Positions 1-6,906 of a DNA stretch of 6,962 nt are shown piece after piece (position 1 is the stretch's first letter; each line of letters starts with the position of its first letter). The notes beneath the pieces were generated by a model. That model ran no database searches, was not told where the DNA came from, and saw nothing but the letters and a program-made list of their open reading frames with translations. The translations under genes and the position numbers were made by a program. Source of the stretch: Pyrinomonadaceae bacterium (GTDB lineage Bacteria; Acidobacteriota; Blastocatellia; Pyrinomonadales; Pyrinomonadaceae); contig JAICPV010000114.1 of the NCBI GenBank assembly GCA_025929655.1, positions 1 through 6,962 on the forward strand. The letters run 5' to 3'.

Positions 1-1
1 G

Positions 2-622
2 AACAACCGCAAGGCCAAGATGGAAAGCGGAACCAAGATCCCTATCACCACGGTCCAACCTGGTTCGGCATCCGGTGCCGGGGTAATCGCCACAACGACA
101 TATGTCGACGTGCCTCTTAAGCTGGAAGTCACGCCGCAGATCACCGACCTGGGAACTATCGTGCTGGACGTGCTTGCGGAAAACGCTTCGACGGCAACGA
201 TCGTCGCTGGTGTCCCTCCCGCGATCAACAACCAGCAGATCGAAACTCAGGTCGTTGTTCCGGACGGCGGAACCACGGTTGTCGGCGGAGTCCTCTTCGA
301 CGACGAGCGTGAGAATGTTGACCGCACCCCGGGCATTTCGCGGATCCCGCTTCTCGGGAACCTCTTCAAACGCAAAGGCGTGCAGCGTGACACGAACGAG
401 ATCTTGTTCTTCATCACGCCGCGCATAGCACGGCCCGATTTCGCGGTCACGGCAGGTTCCTCGGGGACCAAGCCCAACGCCACGATCCTGCAGCCGGTAC
501 CGATGGGTAACCCGATGTCCAACTCGGATCAGTATCCCGTCACGCCGGCGAACGACCCGACGCTGGTGCCTTCAGTGAAACCCCCGGTTTCGCCGAGCCC
601 CGCTCCGGTTCAGAAACCGTAA
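2..622 (+). CDS. pilQ: Type IV pilus-type secretin, C-terminal part (5' end cut by window edge)
   Basis: This is the last 206 residues of an outer-membrane secretin, the multimeric channel through which type IV pili (PilQ) or type II secretion substrates (GspD) leave the cell. The frame is open from position 2, so the start lies outside the window. The Secretin-domain landmarks appear in the usual order. They are an N-terminal strand with KAKMESGTKIPI (about residues 5-16), VPLKLEVTPQI (37-47), a VVVPDGGTTVVGGVL hairpin (about 84-98), the near-C-terminal PLLGNLFKRKG (116-126), and the closing NEILFFITPRI (132-142). After the domain comes a tail of about 60 residues rich in Pro, Ser and Thr with no recognisable S-domain. 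PilQ is more likely than GspD because of the LGNLFK...NEILFFITPRI wording and the absence of a GspD-type S-domain, but the N-terminal AMIN/STN domains that would decide this are not in view. A strong terminator follows 37 bases after the stop, so this is probably the last gene of its operon. Confidence 0.9.
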   Translation, partial: NNRKAKMESGTKIPITTVQPGSASGAGVIATTTYVDVPLKLEVTPQITDLGTIVLDVLAENASTATIVAGVPPAINNQQIETQVVVPDGGTTVVGGVLFDDERENVDRTPGISRIPLLGNLFKRKGVQRDTNEILFFITPRIARPDFAVTAGSSGTKPNATILQPVPMGNPMSNSDQYPVTPANDPTLVPSVKPPVSPSPAPVQKP

Positions 623-658
623 CAACAAGACAGGGAAATAGCTTTCCTCCGAAAACGG

Positions 659-703
659 AAACCCGCCGACTGCAGCAATGCATTAGGCGGGTTTCTTTTT
701 TTA
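659..703 (+). terminator. Intrinsic terminator of the secretin gene, possibly bidirectional
   Basis: A perfect 9-bp stem, AAACCCGCC (659-667) with GGCGGGTTT (686-694), encloses an 18-base loop and is followed by CTTTTTTTT. It lies 37 bases after the secretin stop codon. Read on the - strand, the same hairpin is followed by CCGTTTTCGG, a weaker U-tract. It may therefore also stop transcripts arriving from the convergent gene that ends at 748. Confidence 0.88.
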
Positions 704-735
704 TAAGAGTTATCGGGAAACGATCTTAGCGACAA

Positions 736-748
736 GCCGTAAGACGGC
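736..748 (-). terminator. Small hairpin at the stop codon of the Reeler-like gene
   Basis: GCCGT-CTT-ACGGC on the - strand is a perfect 5-bp stem with a 3-base loop that begins in the TAG stop codon. It lacks a proper T-tract (TTGTCG follows), so it is at best a weak terminator. The hairpin at 659-694 further along the transcript is the better candidate. Confidence 0.25.
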
Positions 749-1566
749 TAATTTGGAATATATCCTCTTGAAACAGGAACATCGCCGGGCAGGCCAAAAG
801 TGAATTGAGAGAAGGCGTAGTTCTCCGAACTGATGACGAACCATGAACCATCACGGTAGACGGCGATGTCGGTTGCTCCGTCACCGTCGTAGTCGGCGGG
901 TGCCGGAACGTCGCCGTTAAGGCCGAATGGAAAGGGATAGAAAATGAAATCGGCTGTCAGGAAATACCAGGTGCTGTTTGACGGCCGGAAGACCGCAAAG
1001 TCCGCACGGCCGTCTCCATCGTAATCTCCTTGTACAGGTTCGTCGCCGGCGATGCCGAACGGCTGAACGTAAAACTGGCCGTCGGTGGATTTTACAATGT
1101 ACCAGGTCGAGTCTGACGGCCGAAAGACCGCGACATCGGTTATTGCGTCACCGTCGTAGTCCGCCGGAACGGGCCGGTCGCCGTTCAAGCCGAACGAGAT
1201 CGAAGAGAACAATCCGTCAGAACTGCGGATGTAGAACCACGTCCCGGTCGAAGGCCGCCATACGGAAACATCTGTTTTCAGGTCGCCGTCGTAGTCGCCC
1301 GGCGTCGGAACATCGCCCGACAAACCGAAGGGCTGCAACGTGAAACCGCTCGAGCTCAAAAGAAAGTACCAGGTCGCGTTCGACGGTCGCCAGACGGCGC
1401 GGTCCGTCCTCCCGTCTCCGTCGTAATCGCCGGGCACAATGATGTCGCCCGGGAGGCCGAAACGAACGACTTCATAGATCCCGGTCGAGCTCGACGCGGT
1501 GTACCAGGTGCTGTCCGACGGGCGGAAAACGGAAAGGTCGCTTTTTGGGTCGCCGTCGAAGCTCGC
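748..1566 (-). repeat. Six tandem FG-GAP/VCBS-type repeats, FGL version
   Basis: This coding repeat region spans residues 206-477 of the Reeler-like protein. The aromatic residue of the calcium loop (F208, Y253, Y297, Y342, Y387, Y431) recurs every 44-45 residues, a DNA period of about 132-135 bases, and the last half repeat ends at Y474 in GYIPN. All six repeats carry FG[LI]xGD and a WY or WF pair. The final partial strand probably closes the propeller ring. Confidence 0.85.
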
Positions 1567-2181
1567 GACAGCGCTTCCCGAAAGCGTTGCACCCGAGGCC
1601 GTATAGATCAGGTCGCCCGCTGTACTTCCGTCACTGTCTGCGGCATTGCCGGCCGCGTAAAGGCGGATCTTGCCCATACGCCGTTCGGGCGCATTGAAGG
1701 TGAAGTTCCAGGACATTGTGCCGAACTTAGCCGGATCGGTGCCGTCACTTGTGTGCTCGACGTAATGACGTACATTCGAGCCGACGATCCCCGCAACAAG
1801 CTGTAATTCCGGCGGATCATCTTTCGGCAAAGTGTAAGTTCCGATCTTTTCGCTATGCCGGTCGATCGCCGTAATTTGGAAGCCGTACTTTGTAGCATCG
1901 GCGTTCAGCGTGACGGTGAGCGGGATCTTTTGGCTCGGCAGATAGTTTTTCGGCAACCCTTCTATCTTCAATTCACCGCCGCCGCTATTGACAGGAAAAT
2001 CGGCATGGCAAGCCGTACAATTTGCTTCATTCGGCGCACCAGTGTGCGACGGCGAAGGCCCCGACGCCGATGCGGAGACGCGGTCGTTGGTACTCAATTT
2101 CCCGCCGTAGCCGATCAATGCAACGACCAGAATTATCGTGGCAGCTGCGATCTTTAAAACTTCCGGGTTCATTAAACTCAT
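748..2181 (-). CDS. Exported CxxCH/Reeler-like (choice-of-anchor V type) protein with C-terminal FG-GAP/VCBS repeats
   Basis: This is a 477-residue exported protein of unknown function. Residues about 9-24 form a hydrophobic signal or anchor segment (KIAAATIILVVALIGYG). A CTACH motif (C55-H59) lies in the context HTGAPNEANCTACHADF, which is typical of 'choice-of-anchor V'/Reeler-like domains. CxxCH could bind a c-type haem covalently in the periplasm or outside the cell. Residues about 66-195 are a beta-rich domain resembling that family. Residues 206-477 hold six repeats of 44-45 residues with calcium-loop motifs (DGDPKSD, then DYDGDGRTD and variants), A-V-F/W-R-P-S, T-W-Y and F-G-L-x-G-D-x-P-V-P, closing with G-Y-I-P-N. 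They probably form a beta-propeller. The start at 2181 is a choice. ATG at 2172 (MNPEVLK) is equally plausible, and TTG at 2250 would add 23 residues rich in basic residues. None has a good Shine-Dalgarno site. The gene is convergent with the secretin gene and downstream of the M36 peptidase gene, with its own promoter. An adhesion, ligand-binding or electron-transfer role is only inference. Confidence 0.88.
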   Translation of the reverse strand: MSLMNPEVLKIAAATIILVVALIGYGGKLSTNDRVSASASGPSPSHTGAPNEANCTACHADFPVNSGGGELKIEGLPKNYLPSQKIPLTVTLNADATKYGFQITAIDRHSEKIGTYTLPKDDPPELQLVAGIVGSNVRHYVEHTSDGTDPAKFGTMSWNFTFNAPERRMGKIRLYAAGNAADSDGSTAGDLIYTASGATLSGSAVASFDGDPKSDLSVFRPSDSTWYTASSSTGIYEVVRFGLPGDIIVPGDYDGDGRTDRAVWRPSNATWYFLLSSSGFTLQPFGLSGDVPTPGDYDGDLKTDVSVWRPSTGTWFYIRSSDGLFSSISFGLNGDRPVPADYDGDAITDVAVFRPSDSTWYIVKSTDGQFYVQPFGIAGDEPVQGDYDGDGRADFAVFRPSNSTWYFLTADFIFYPFPFGLNGDVPAPADYDGDGATDIAVYRDGSWFVISSENYAFSQFTFGLPGDVPVSRGYIPN

Positions 2182-2352
2182 TTTTGTTATTTGACGGCGA
2201 TATGGCGGCAAAAGTCGAAGAAACCGAATGGCGCCGCAAAGTGTCTTCAAAACTTACTATTCGTATAGTTACGAGCTTCGCTTCGTTGCGTTACAGAAAT
2301 ATCGGTTCACGCAAAGAAGCGGAAAGTGCAAAGAAAACTCGTCACGGATTAT

Positions 2353-2381
2353 TCTATAGTTTCGAATTAGGTCTGTGTAAA
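2353..2381 (-). promoter_or_regulatory. Sigma70-like promoter for the Reeler-like gene
   Basis: On the - strand, TTTACA (2381-2376) is followed by exactly 17 bases and then TATAGA (2358-2353), five and four matches to the -35 and -10 consensus. It sits directly downstream of the terminator of the preceding gene. That is where a new transcription unit should begin. The inferred transcript start near 2346 gives a leader of about 165 bases before the ATG at 2181. Confidence 0.55.
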
Positions 2382-2415
2382 AAGAAGCGCAGCCCGGTCC
2401 CCTCACTGGAAACTT

Positions 2416-2448
2416 GATAAAAAAATGCGGGTACCGAGGCACCCGCAT
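2416..2448 (-). terminator. Intrinsic terminator of the M36 peptidase gene
   Basis: On the - strand, 21 bases after the TAA stop, ATGCGGGT (2448-2441) pairs perfectly with ACCCGCAT (2432-2425) across an 8-base loop. TTTTTT (2424-2419) follows. This is a textbook Rho-independent terminator and separates the peptidase gene from the downstream Reeler-like gene. Confidence 0.92.
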
Positions 2449-2469
2449 CCTAATTTGTCCTGCCTGGCT

Positions 2470-3265
2470 TTACGGTAAGTAAGCGGCGGGAACCGCAACA
2501 TCGCTGGCAAATCCCCAATCCTGAACAAAGATCGTGTTGTCCGATCGCAACTGATACCAGGTGCCGTTTCGGTATACGGCCGGGTCGTCCTTGCCGTCGC
2601 CATTGTAATCGCCGGGAACAGGAATGTCTCCGTTGAGGCCCCATGGGACCGTGTCGATGATGCCGCCCTGGCTTTTTATGATGTACCATTTGCCTTCCGA
2701 CGGACGCCAAACGGCGAAGTCGTCTTGATCGTCCCCGTCGTAATCCGCAGGGACCGGCTTATCGCCATTGAGCCCCCAGCTGACCGTTATTATGACGCCG
2801 GTGGACGTCGCGACATACCATTCGCCGCTGGTGGGCCGGAAGACGGCGAAGTCTGTAGAACCATCTCCGTTATAGTCACCAGGAACCGGCAGATCACCGG
2901 CAAGGCCCCACTCCTGAACGGTTACGCCCTGCACGTACCAGCGGTTCTCGCTCGGGCGGAACACCGCGGGGTCGTTGAGCCCGTCGCCGTTGTAATCGCC
3001 CACGACCGGTTTATCGCCCGGCAGCCCCCACGAGTGCACCGTGATGGTGAAGCCGTTGCTGCCGAGCACATACCATTTGCCTTCGGACGGCCGGAATACG
3101 GCGTAGTCCGTTTTGTTGTCGTTATCGTAACGGCCAGGGACGATCTGGTCGCCGTCCAGGCCCCAGCTTACGACATCGGTCCCGAGGTTCGACTGCACGA
3201 CATACCACTTGTTTTCCGATGGACGAAAGATAGAAACGTCCGAACGGCCGTCTCCGTCGAAATCG
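2470..3265 (-). repeat. Six tandem FG-GAP/VCBS-type repeats, WGL version
   Basis: This coding repeat region spans residues 1178-1442 of the peptidase. The calcium-loop aromatic recurs at F1180, Y1224, Y1269, Y1309, Y1353 and Y1398, and the closing half repeat ends at Y1440 in AAYLP. Spacing is 44-45 residues except repeat 3, which is 40. Repeat 2 has a degraded calcium loop (RYDNDNKTD instead of DYDGDGxTD). All six units have WG (five WGLxGD, one WGFASD). Confidence 0.87.
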
Positions 3266-6200
3266 GCACGAGACGTGACATTCGCGTTGAAGGAACATGC
3301 GGACTGTCCAAAGACCTGAACATTGTCGATATACCAGCCCGGATTCGGACCGACGCCCGTTGTGTTGTCGTCAGCACCGAATCGGAATTTGAACTGAACA
3401 TTCTGGCCCGCAGCGGCCGCAGGAAGCCGTACTGTTGTGGTCAGATAGCCGTTTGAATTGCCGGTCCAGCCATTGCGTCCTTGAAGTGGATTTGCGATGT
3501 AGCCGCCGCCCGAGGTCGCTGCCGTCATCAGGTTGTTGTAGCCGTTCTCGACGAAAGTGCCGCCGGCAGTAATGATATCCGTGAATGCGCCTCCTCCGAT
3601 GCTTATCTCGAGAACTCCACCATCCCACGCGGCTTCGGTATCGTACCGGTTCCTGAAACTCAAGAGCGCCGCTTGCGACGAGATAGCAGTTACAGGCGAA
3701 GTAAGATCCGTTCCGCCCGCGTTCGCGTCCGAATTTGAGTTTGCCGCGAAAGCCGCGTTCGGGGCGCTATTGACATTGCTCGTGGTAGTTATGAAATTGA
3801 TTCCGCCCAAGACCTGCGTCACCGTCCATCCGGCAGGTACTGTCGGGGCAGCGACGCCGTCAAAGCTCTCGGTGAGAGTCGCAATGGACTGCCCGATTTG
3901 GATAGTTCGCTGGAACGAAACCGGCCCGAGGCTGCTCGTCACATTGATCGTAATATTGACCGCCGCGCCGCATTGTGTTTGGGCCGGAATGGTGTAATTG
4001 ATCTGATGCGACGCGGTTCCGTTGTGCGCGATCGAACCGTAGAAAGCGTTCCCTCCGTTAACAATTTGTGCGGACACATTCTCGGCCAGGATGCCGGTGA
4101 TGTTCTTTAAGGGAACGGTGATCCGCACCGTTTCTCCGGGTTCGAAATTGCCGTCACCGTCGCCGGTCGAATCTGAAACAGTGATCTCCGGCGTCTGAAT
4201 CAGGTTGGGGAGGTCGAAGGCTTCGGTAACTCGCGTGACGCCCGTTCCAGAGCCGTCACCGCTGGAACCGCCGGAATTCTGTATGCTCGCGCTGGCGCCC
4301 ATGCCGCGGATCGCAAATCCTGCCCAGATATCAGCTACATCTTCGGCGGTACCGGTCGCTAAGGCCCCGGCGATTATCGCGTCGCGTTCCTGCAGAAACG
4401 TCGGAGAGATCGGCGCCAGCTTCATGCCGTCGGTAACGTGCTGAAGCACGCGCCGATTGCCGACCGCCCAGCCGAGGCGTGCAATATATTTCGCCCGCAC
4501 TTCCCATAACGCGCTGCTCCAGATCTCTCCAGCATTGTGAACGCCATCGGAACCGCCGCCCGAGTTTGTGTCGAATGCCGGACCAAAGGCGCCGTCGTTC
4601 AGGTTGAGCTTTGTCGAGTCGACGTCGTTGAACGTCATCGGGTTATGCGGTTTCCCGTTCGGACCCGTAAACGACATCACCGCTTTCGGGAAGCGTCGGA
4701 TGCCGTAATAATAATTATTGAAATCAAACGCAGGGTTAAACGTCGCGTAACCTGAGAGCGGGTACACTCCGTTGATCGGATCGGAAGGCTCGCTTAGCAA
4801 TGCGTGAGCGTAAAAATCCGACCAGCCTTCGCCCATCGCGCGCGACATATTCAGGCCCGAAAGTCCGCTGGCATTACCGTGAAGACGGTTCGAAAGGCCG
4901 TGCGTGAGCTCGTGAATGACGATGTCGGCATCAAGGCTGCCGTCAAAATCGGGCGTCGGGCCGGTCCAAAGGTACATCTGCATTCGCCCGCGGTTGCCGT
5001 CCGGGCCAGTCCCAAAGACAGCGTTGTTGGCGCTTGTGCAGTCCTGAGCCTCCGCGGACACCCTGTCATTTCCATTTCCGCCGCGGCCGAAGTTGTCATG
5101 CTGGAAATTTCGTGCCGGTTCGGTAAAACCGAGACGATACGTCTCGTCGTGGTACCAGTTTGAAATGTAAAAGAGTTGGGTTATGACGGCACGCTGATAA
5201 TCGGTCAAGGTCGTAGGCACGGAACACGGGGCGGGCGTAACTCGAAAAGTATGCGTGCCGACGCCCGGTGACGTGAGGTTGACCGCGGTTGTCGCGGTTG
5301 CCGATGTCCCTAGTGCGAACTGATTTTGAGTCGCACTCCGAACGAAATAATCGGTAGAGGTGCTAAGCGGTGCCGGCACCGTCGTGGTAGAACTGATCCG
5401 TACGATAACGCCGTTGGGCAATCCATGATTCGGGATCGTTATTAGGTCGCTCGCGGTATCGATCTCCGCAGGCGTCAGGCTGAAAGCCGGAAGCGGGGGA
5501 TCCCCCGAGGGCGAGCCGCCCGATGCGAAGGGAGCGCCGGGATTGATCGCGTAATCGAAAACCCGGGCGTTCCCGACCGCCATTCCCGTTGCGGCGGCGA
5601 CGCCGTTCGTCATGTCGCGGTCGAGGCCCGCCTGTACGGCGTTGCCGTCCGTCGTATTTACGCCGTCGTTTATCCAGCCATTGTTGTTGAAATTGTAAGG
5701 CGCCTCGTTTCCGACTCGCGTGACCATCGTCCGAGCGAGAGGTGCGCCTTGAGCGCCGGTGAGCGTACTTGGGCCGGGCGTCATTGGGAACGGATTTTCG
5801 GCGACGTTGATCATCGCATTTGGGTTTGCCCAAACCTTAAAGCTTGCTGCCTGCGTCTGCGAGTCGGTGATGTTCTTTCGCCACAGCAAGGTACCGTCGG
5901 CCGCGTCCACGATCATGTAGTATGCAGCCTCGCGCTCCCAAATGAGGACGCGCCATGCTGGAACGGCGACCCCCGGCTCCGTCGGGAAGTAGATCTTTTC
6001 TACTGTGGGGTCCCATTCGCCCGAACCGAAGGCAACCTTATTTTCGTCGGAGCGTCCCGAGTCGATCAATGTTTCATCTTGTGTTAGTGGATGTTCAATA
6101 TGCCCGGCTGCGGCATGAAGAGCCGACTCAGCGTCGCCGAAATCACGGGAGATGTTATCGCGGTCCAATCCGGGAGCGAGGTTGTTTATCACGCGCACGA

Positions 6201-6798
6201 TCTCGTTCGCTCTCGTGAAGCCGGCCTTGACGCTGCCTCGGAAAACCGGAATCCCGTCGATCTCCTGTTCGAGTTCCGCGATCGCAAGGTCGTTTTCCGG
6301 ATTCTCGTAATCAGCCGCCACCTTAAGGTCCGAAATCTGCTCGGCTTCGACGCCGAAAAGCTCCGTGTTGTTTCGCAGGAAGCCCTTCAGCTTTTCACTT
6401 CGCTTTTCCTGTCCCGGCGGCGTGAGAAATTGACGCCCGCTTCGCGCATCCGGCGCGATCACCTCCGGAATTTTCAGGTCATTGTTGTATTCGACCTTCA
6501 GGTTCGGCAAGCGTTGTCGAAGCTTTTCCTCACCGCGCCAAAACCTTCCGCGGACGTCCGCCGAATCGGAAGCACTTTTAGCTGCCCGGCCCCTGATCTC
6601 TCGCACTTTGGCGTGAGCGTTCTTGTCCGTGCGAATATCATAGTCACCGAAGCGCTTTGATTTTTGGGCTGATTCCTCGGCGTTTCGGCCGCCCGCCGAT
6701 GTTTTGAAGATCGCCGGGGTGAGAGCAGCGATCGCTACCAGTAAAAACAGCCCGAGTATGATGAGCAAACTTCGGTCGAGTGGGATCGAGAATTTCAT
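2470..6798 (-). CDS. Secreted M36 (fungalysin-like) zinc metallopeptidase with jelly-roll and FG-GAP repeat C-terminus
   Basis: This 1442-residue exported endopeptidase should break down extracellular protein. ATG at 6798 is preceded by AGGAG seven bases upstream. Residues 9-28 form a hydrophobic signal or anchor segment. Residues about 90-310 are the FTP/PepSY-like inhibitory propeptide, ending near YYMIVDAADGTLLWRKN. The catalytic domain covers about 315-845. It contains HDETYRLGF (550-558), FGRGGNGND (570-578), the zinc site H629-E-L-T-H633, the third ligand E657 in GEGWSDFYA, and GEIWSSALWEV (757-767). All the key catalytic and zinc residues of the M36 family are present. About 100 residues (425-525) inside this domain are not typical of M36. 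Residues 868-970 look like a CARDB-type domain (DGDGNFEPGETV). Residues about 975-1168 look like a MAM/immune-inhibitor-like jelly roll ending GWYIDNVQVFG. Residues 1178-1442 hold six FG-GAP-type repeats. It is much longer than a minimal fungalysin of about 600 residues. Its own terminator implies that it ends its transcription unit. The peptidase call is firm, while the accessory-domain names are from memory of motifs. Confidence 0.95.
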   Translation of the reverse strand: MKFSIPLDRSLLIILGLFLLVAIAALTPAIFKTSAGGRNAEESAQKSKRFGDYDIRTDKNAHAKVREIRGRAAKSASDSADVRGRFWRGEEKLRQRLPNLKVEYNNDLKIPEVIAPDARSGRQFLTPPGQEKRSEKLKGFLRNNTELFGVEAEQISDLKVAADYENPENDLAIAELEQEIDGIPVFRGSVKAGFTRANEIVRVINNLAPGLDRDNISRDFGDAESALHAAAGHIEHPLTQDETLIDSGRSDENKVAFGSGEWDPTVEKIYFPTEPGVAVPAWRVLIWEREAAYYMIVDAADGTLLWRKNITDSQTQAASFKVWANPNAMINVAENPFPMTPGPSTLTGAQGAPLARTMVTRVGNEAPYNFNNNGWINDGVNTTDGNAVQAGLDRDMTNGVAAATGMAVGNARVFDYAINPGAPFASGGSPSGDPPLPAFSLTPAEIDTASDLITIPNHGLPNGVIVRISSTTTVPAPLSTSTDYFVRSATQNQFALGTSATATTAVNLTSPGVGTHTFRVTPAPCSVPTTLTDYQRAVITQLFYISNWYHDETYRLGFTEPARNFQHDNFGRGGNGNDRVSAEAQDCTSANNAVFGTGPDGNRGRMQMYLWTGPTPDFDGSLDADIVIHELTHGLSNRLHGNASGLSGLNMSRAMGEGWSDFYAHALLSEPSDPINGVYPLSGYATFNPAFDFNNYYYGIRRFPKAVMSFTGPNGKPHNPMTFNDVDSTKLNLNDGAFGPAFDTNSGGGSDGVHNAGEIWSSALWEVRAKYIARLGWAVGNRRVLQHVTDGMKLAPISPTFLQERDAIIAGALATGTAEDVADIWAGFAIRGMGASASIQNSGGSSGDGSGTGVTRVTEAFDLPNLIQTPEITVSDSTGDGDGNFEPGETVRITVPLKNITGILAENVSAQIVNGGNAFYGSIAHNGTASHQINYTIPAQTQCGAAVNITINVTSSLGPVSFQRTIQIGQSIATLTESFDGVAAPTVPAGWTVTQVLGGINFITTTSNVNSAPNAAFAANSNSDANAGGTDLTSPVTAISSQAALLSFRNRYDTEAAWDGGVLEISIGGGAFTDIITAGGTFVENGYNNLMTAATSGGGYIANPLQGRNGWTGNSNGYLTTTVRLPAAAAGQNVQFKFRFGADDNTTGVGPNPGWYIDNVQVFGQSACSFNANVTSRADFDGDGRSDVSIFRPSENKWYVVQSNLGTDVVSWGLDGDQIVPGRYDNDNKTDYAVFRPSEGKWYVLGSNGFTITVHSWGLPGDKPVVGDYNGDGLNDPAVFRPSENRWYVQGVTVQEWGLAGDLPVPGDYNGDGSTDFAVFRPTSGEWYVATSTGVIITVSWGLNGDKPVPADYDGDDQDDFAVWRPSEGKWYIIKSQGGIIDTVPWGLNGDIPVPGDYNGDGKDDPAVYRNGTWYQLRSDNTIFVQDWGFASDVAVPAAYLP
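3295..3876 (-). other. MAM/immune-inhibitor-A-like jelly-roll domain in the M36 peptidase
   Basis: Residues about 975-1168 begin TLTESFDGVAAPTVPAGWTV, a typical opening of such domains (E-x-F-D ... P-x-G-W). They continue through SFRNRYDTEAAWDGGVLEIS and end with GWYIDNVQVFG. This pattern is seen in jelly-roll modules appended to many secreted bacterial peptidases. A binding or folding role is inferred. Confidence 0.7.
5221..5526 (-). other. Insert of about 100 residues within the M36 catalytic domain
   Basis: Residues about 425-525 lie between ARVFDYAINPGAP and CSVPTTLTDYQRAVITQLFY, a stretch normally joined by a short linker in M36 enzymes. The insert reads DLITIPNHGLPNGVIVRISS, then PAPLSTSTDYFVRSATQNQFALGTS and GVGTHTFRV. 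This resembles the small beta module (G-L-x-x-G-x-x-V ... L-P-A-G-L ... Y-Y-V ... F-x-L ... G-x-G-T-H) often seen in phage tail and surface proteins. It keeps the reading frame and is upstream of all zinc ligands. Confidence 0.6.
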
Positions 6799-6805
6799 TT
6801 AAAGG

Positions 6806-6810
6806 CTCCT
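6806..6810 (-). promoter_or_regulatory. Ribosome binding site of the M36 peptidase gene
   Basis: AGGAG on the - strand lies 7 bases before the ATG at 6798 (AGGAGCCTTTAAATG). It fixes the start and contrasts with the Reeler-like gene, which has no clear Shine-Dalgarno site. Confidence 0.85.
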
Positions 6811-6906
6811 GGATGGATAAATTGGCGAACGGCTGACCGCGATGGCGCAGCTTTAACTAAGAAACTTGTAAAACGCGACAAAATCCCGTGCTTCGACAGC
6901 CATTCG

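Noticed and set aside
2022..2417. A 131-codon + strand frame crossing the intergenic region between the two - strand genes
   Set aside because: It overlaps the start of the Reeler-like gene, its promoter and the terminator of the peptidase gene, and encodes a basic, low-similarity sequence.
748..3265. The DNA repeats considered as a mobile element or CRISPR-like array
   Set aside because: Both arrays are in-frame protein repeats with a period of about 132-135 bases, diverged at DNA level, with no spacers, terminal inverted repeats or transposase.
2725..3456. A 243-codon open frame on the + strand opposite the peptidase repeats
   Set aside because: It is antisense to the tandem repeats of a confidently assigned gene. 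Its length comes from the repeated codon pattern of the real frame, and the translation shows no recognisable domain.
6091..6660. A 189-codon open frame on the + strand opposite the peptidase propeptide
   Set aside because: It lies wholly antisense to a well-supported coding region. The translation is Arg/Val-rich, has no family motif, and looks like a shadow frame.
6853..6881. Possible promoter for the peptidase gene on the - strand (TTGTCG, 17 bases, AGTTAA)
   Set aside because: The -10 element matches only two of six consensus bases. The spacing alone is not enough, and the real promoter may lie beyond the window.
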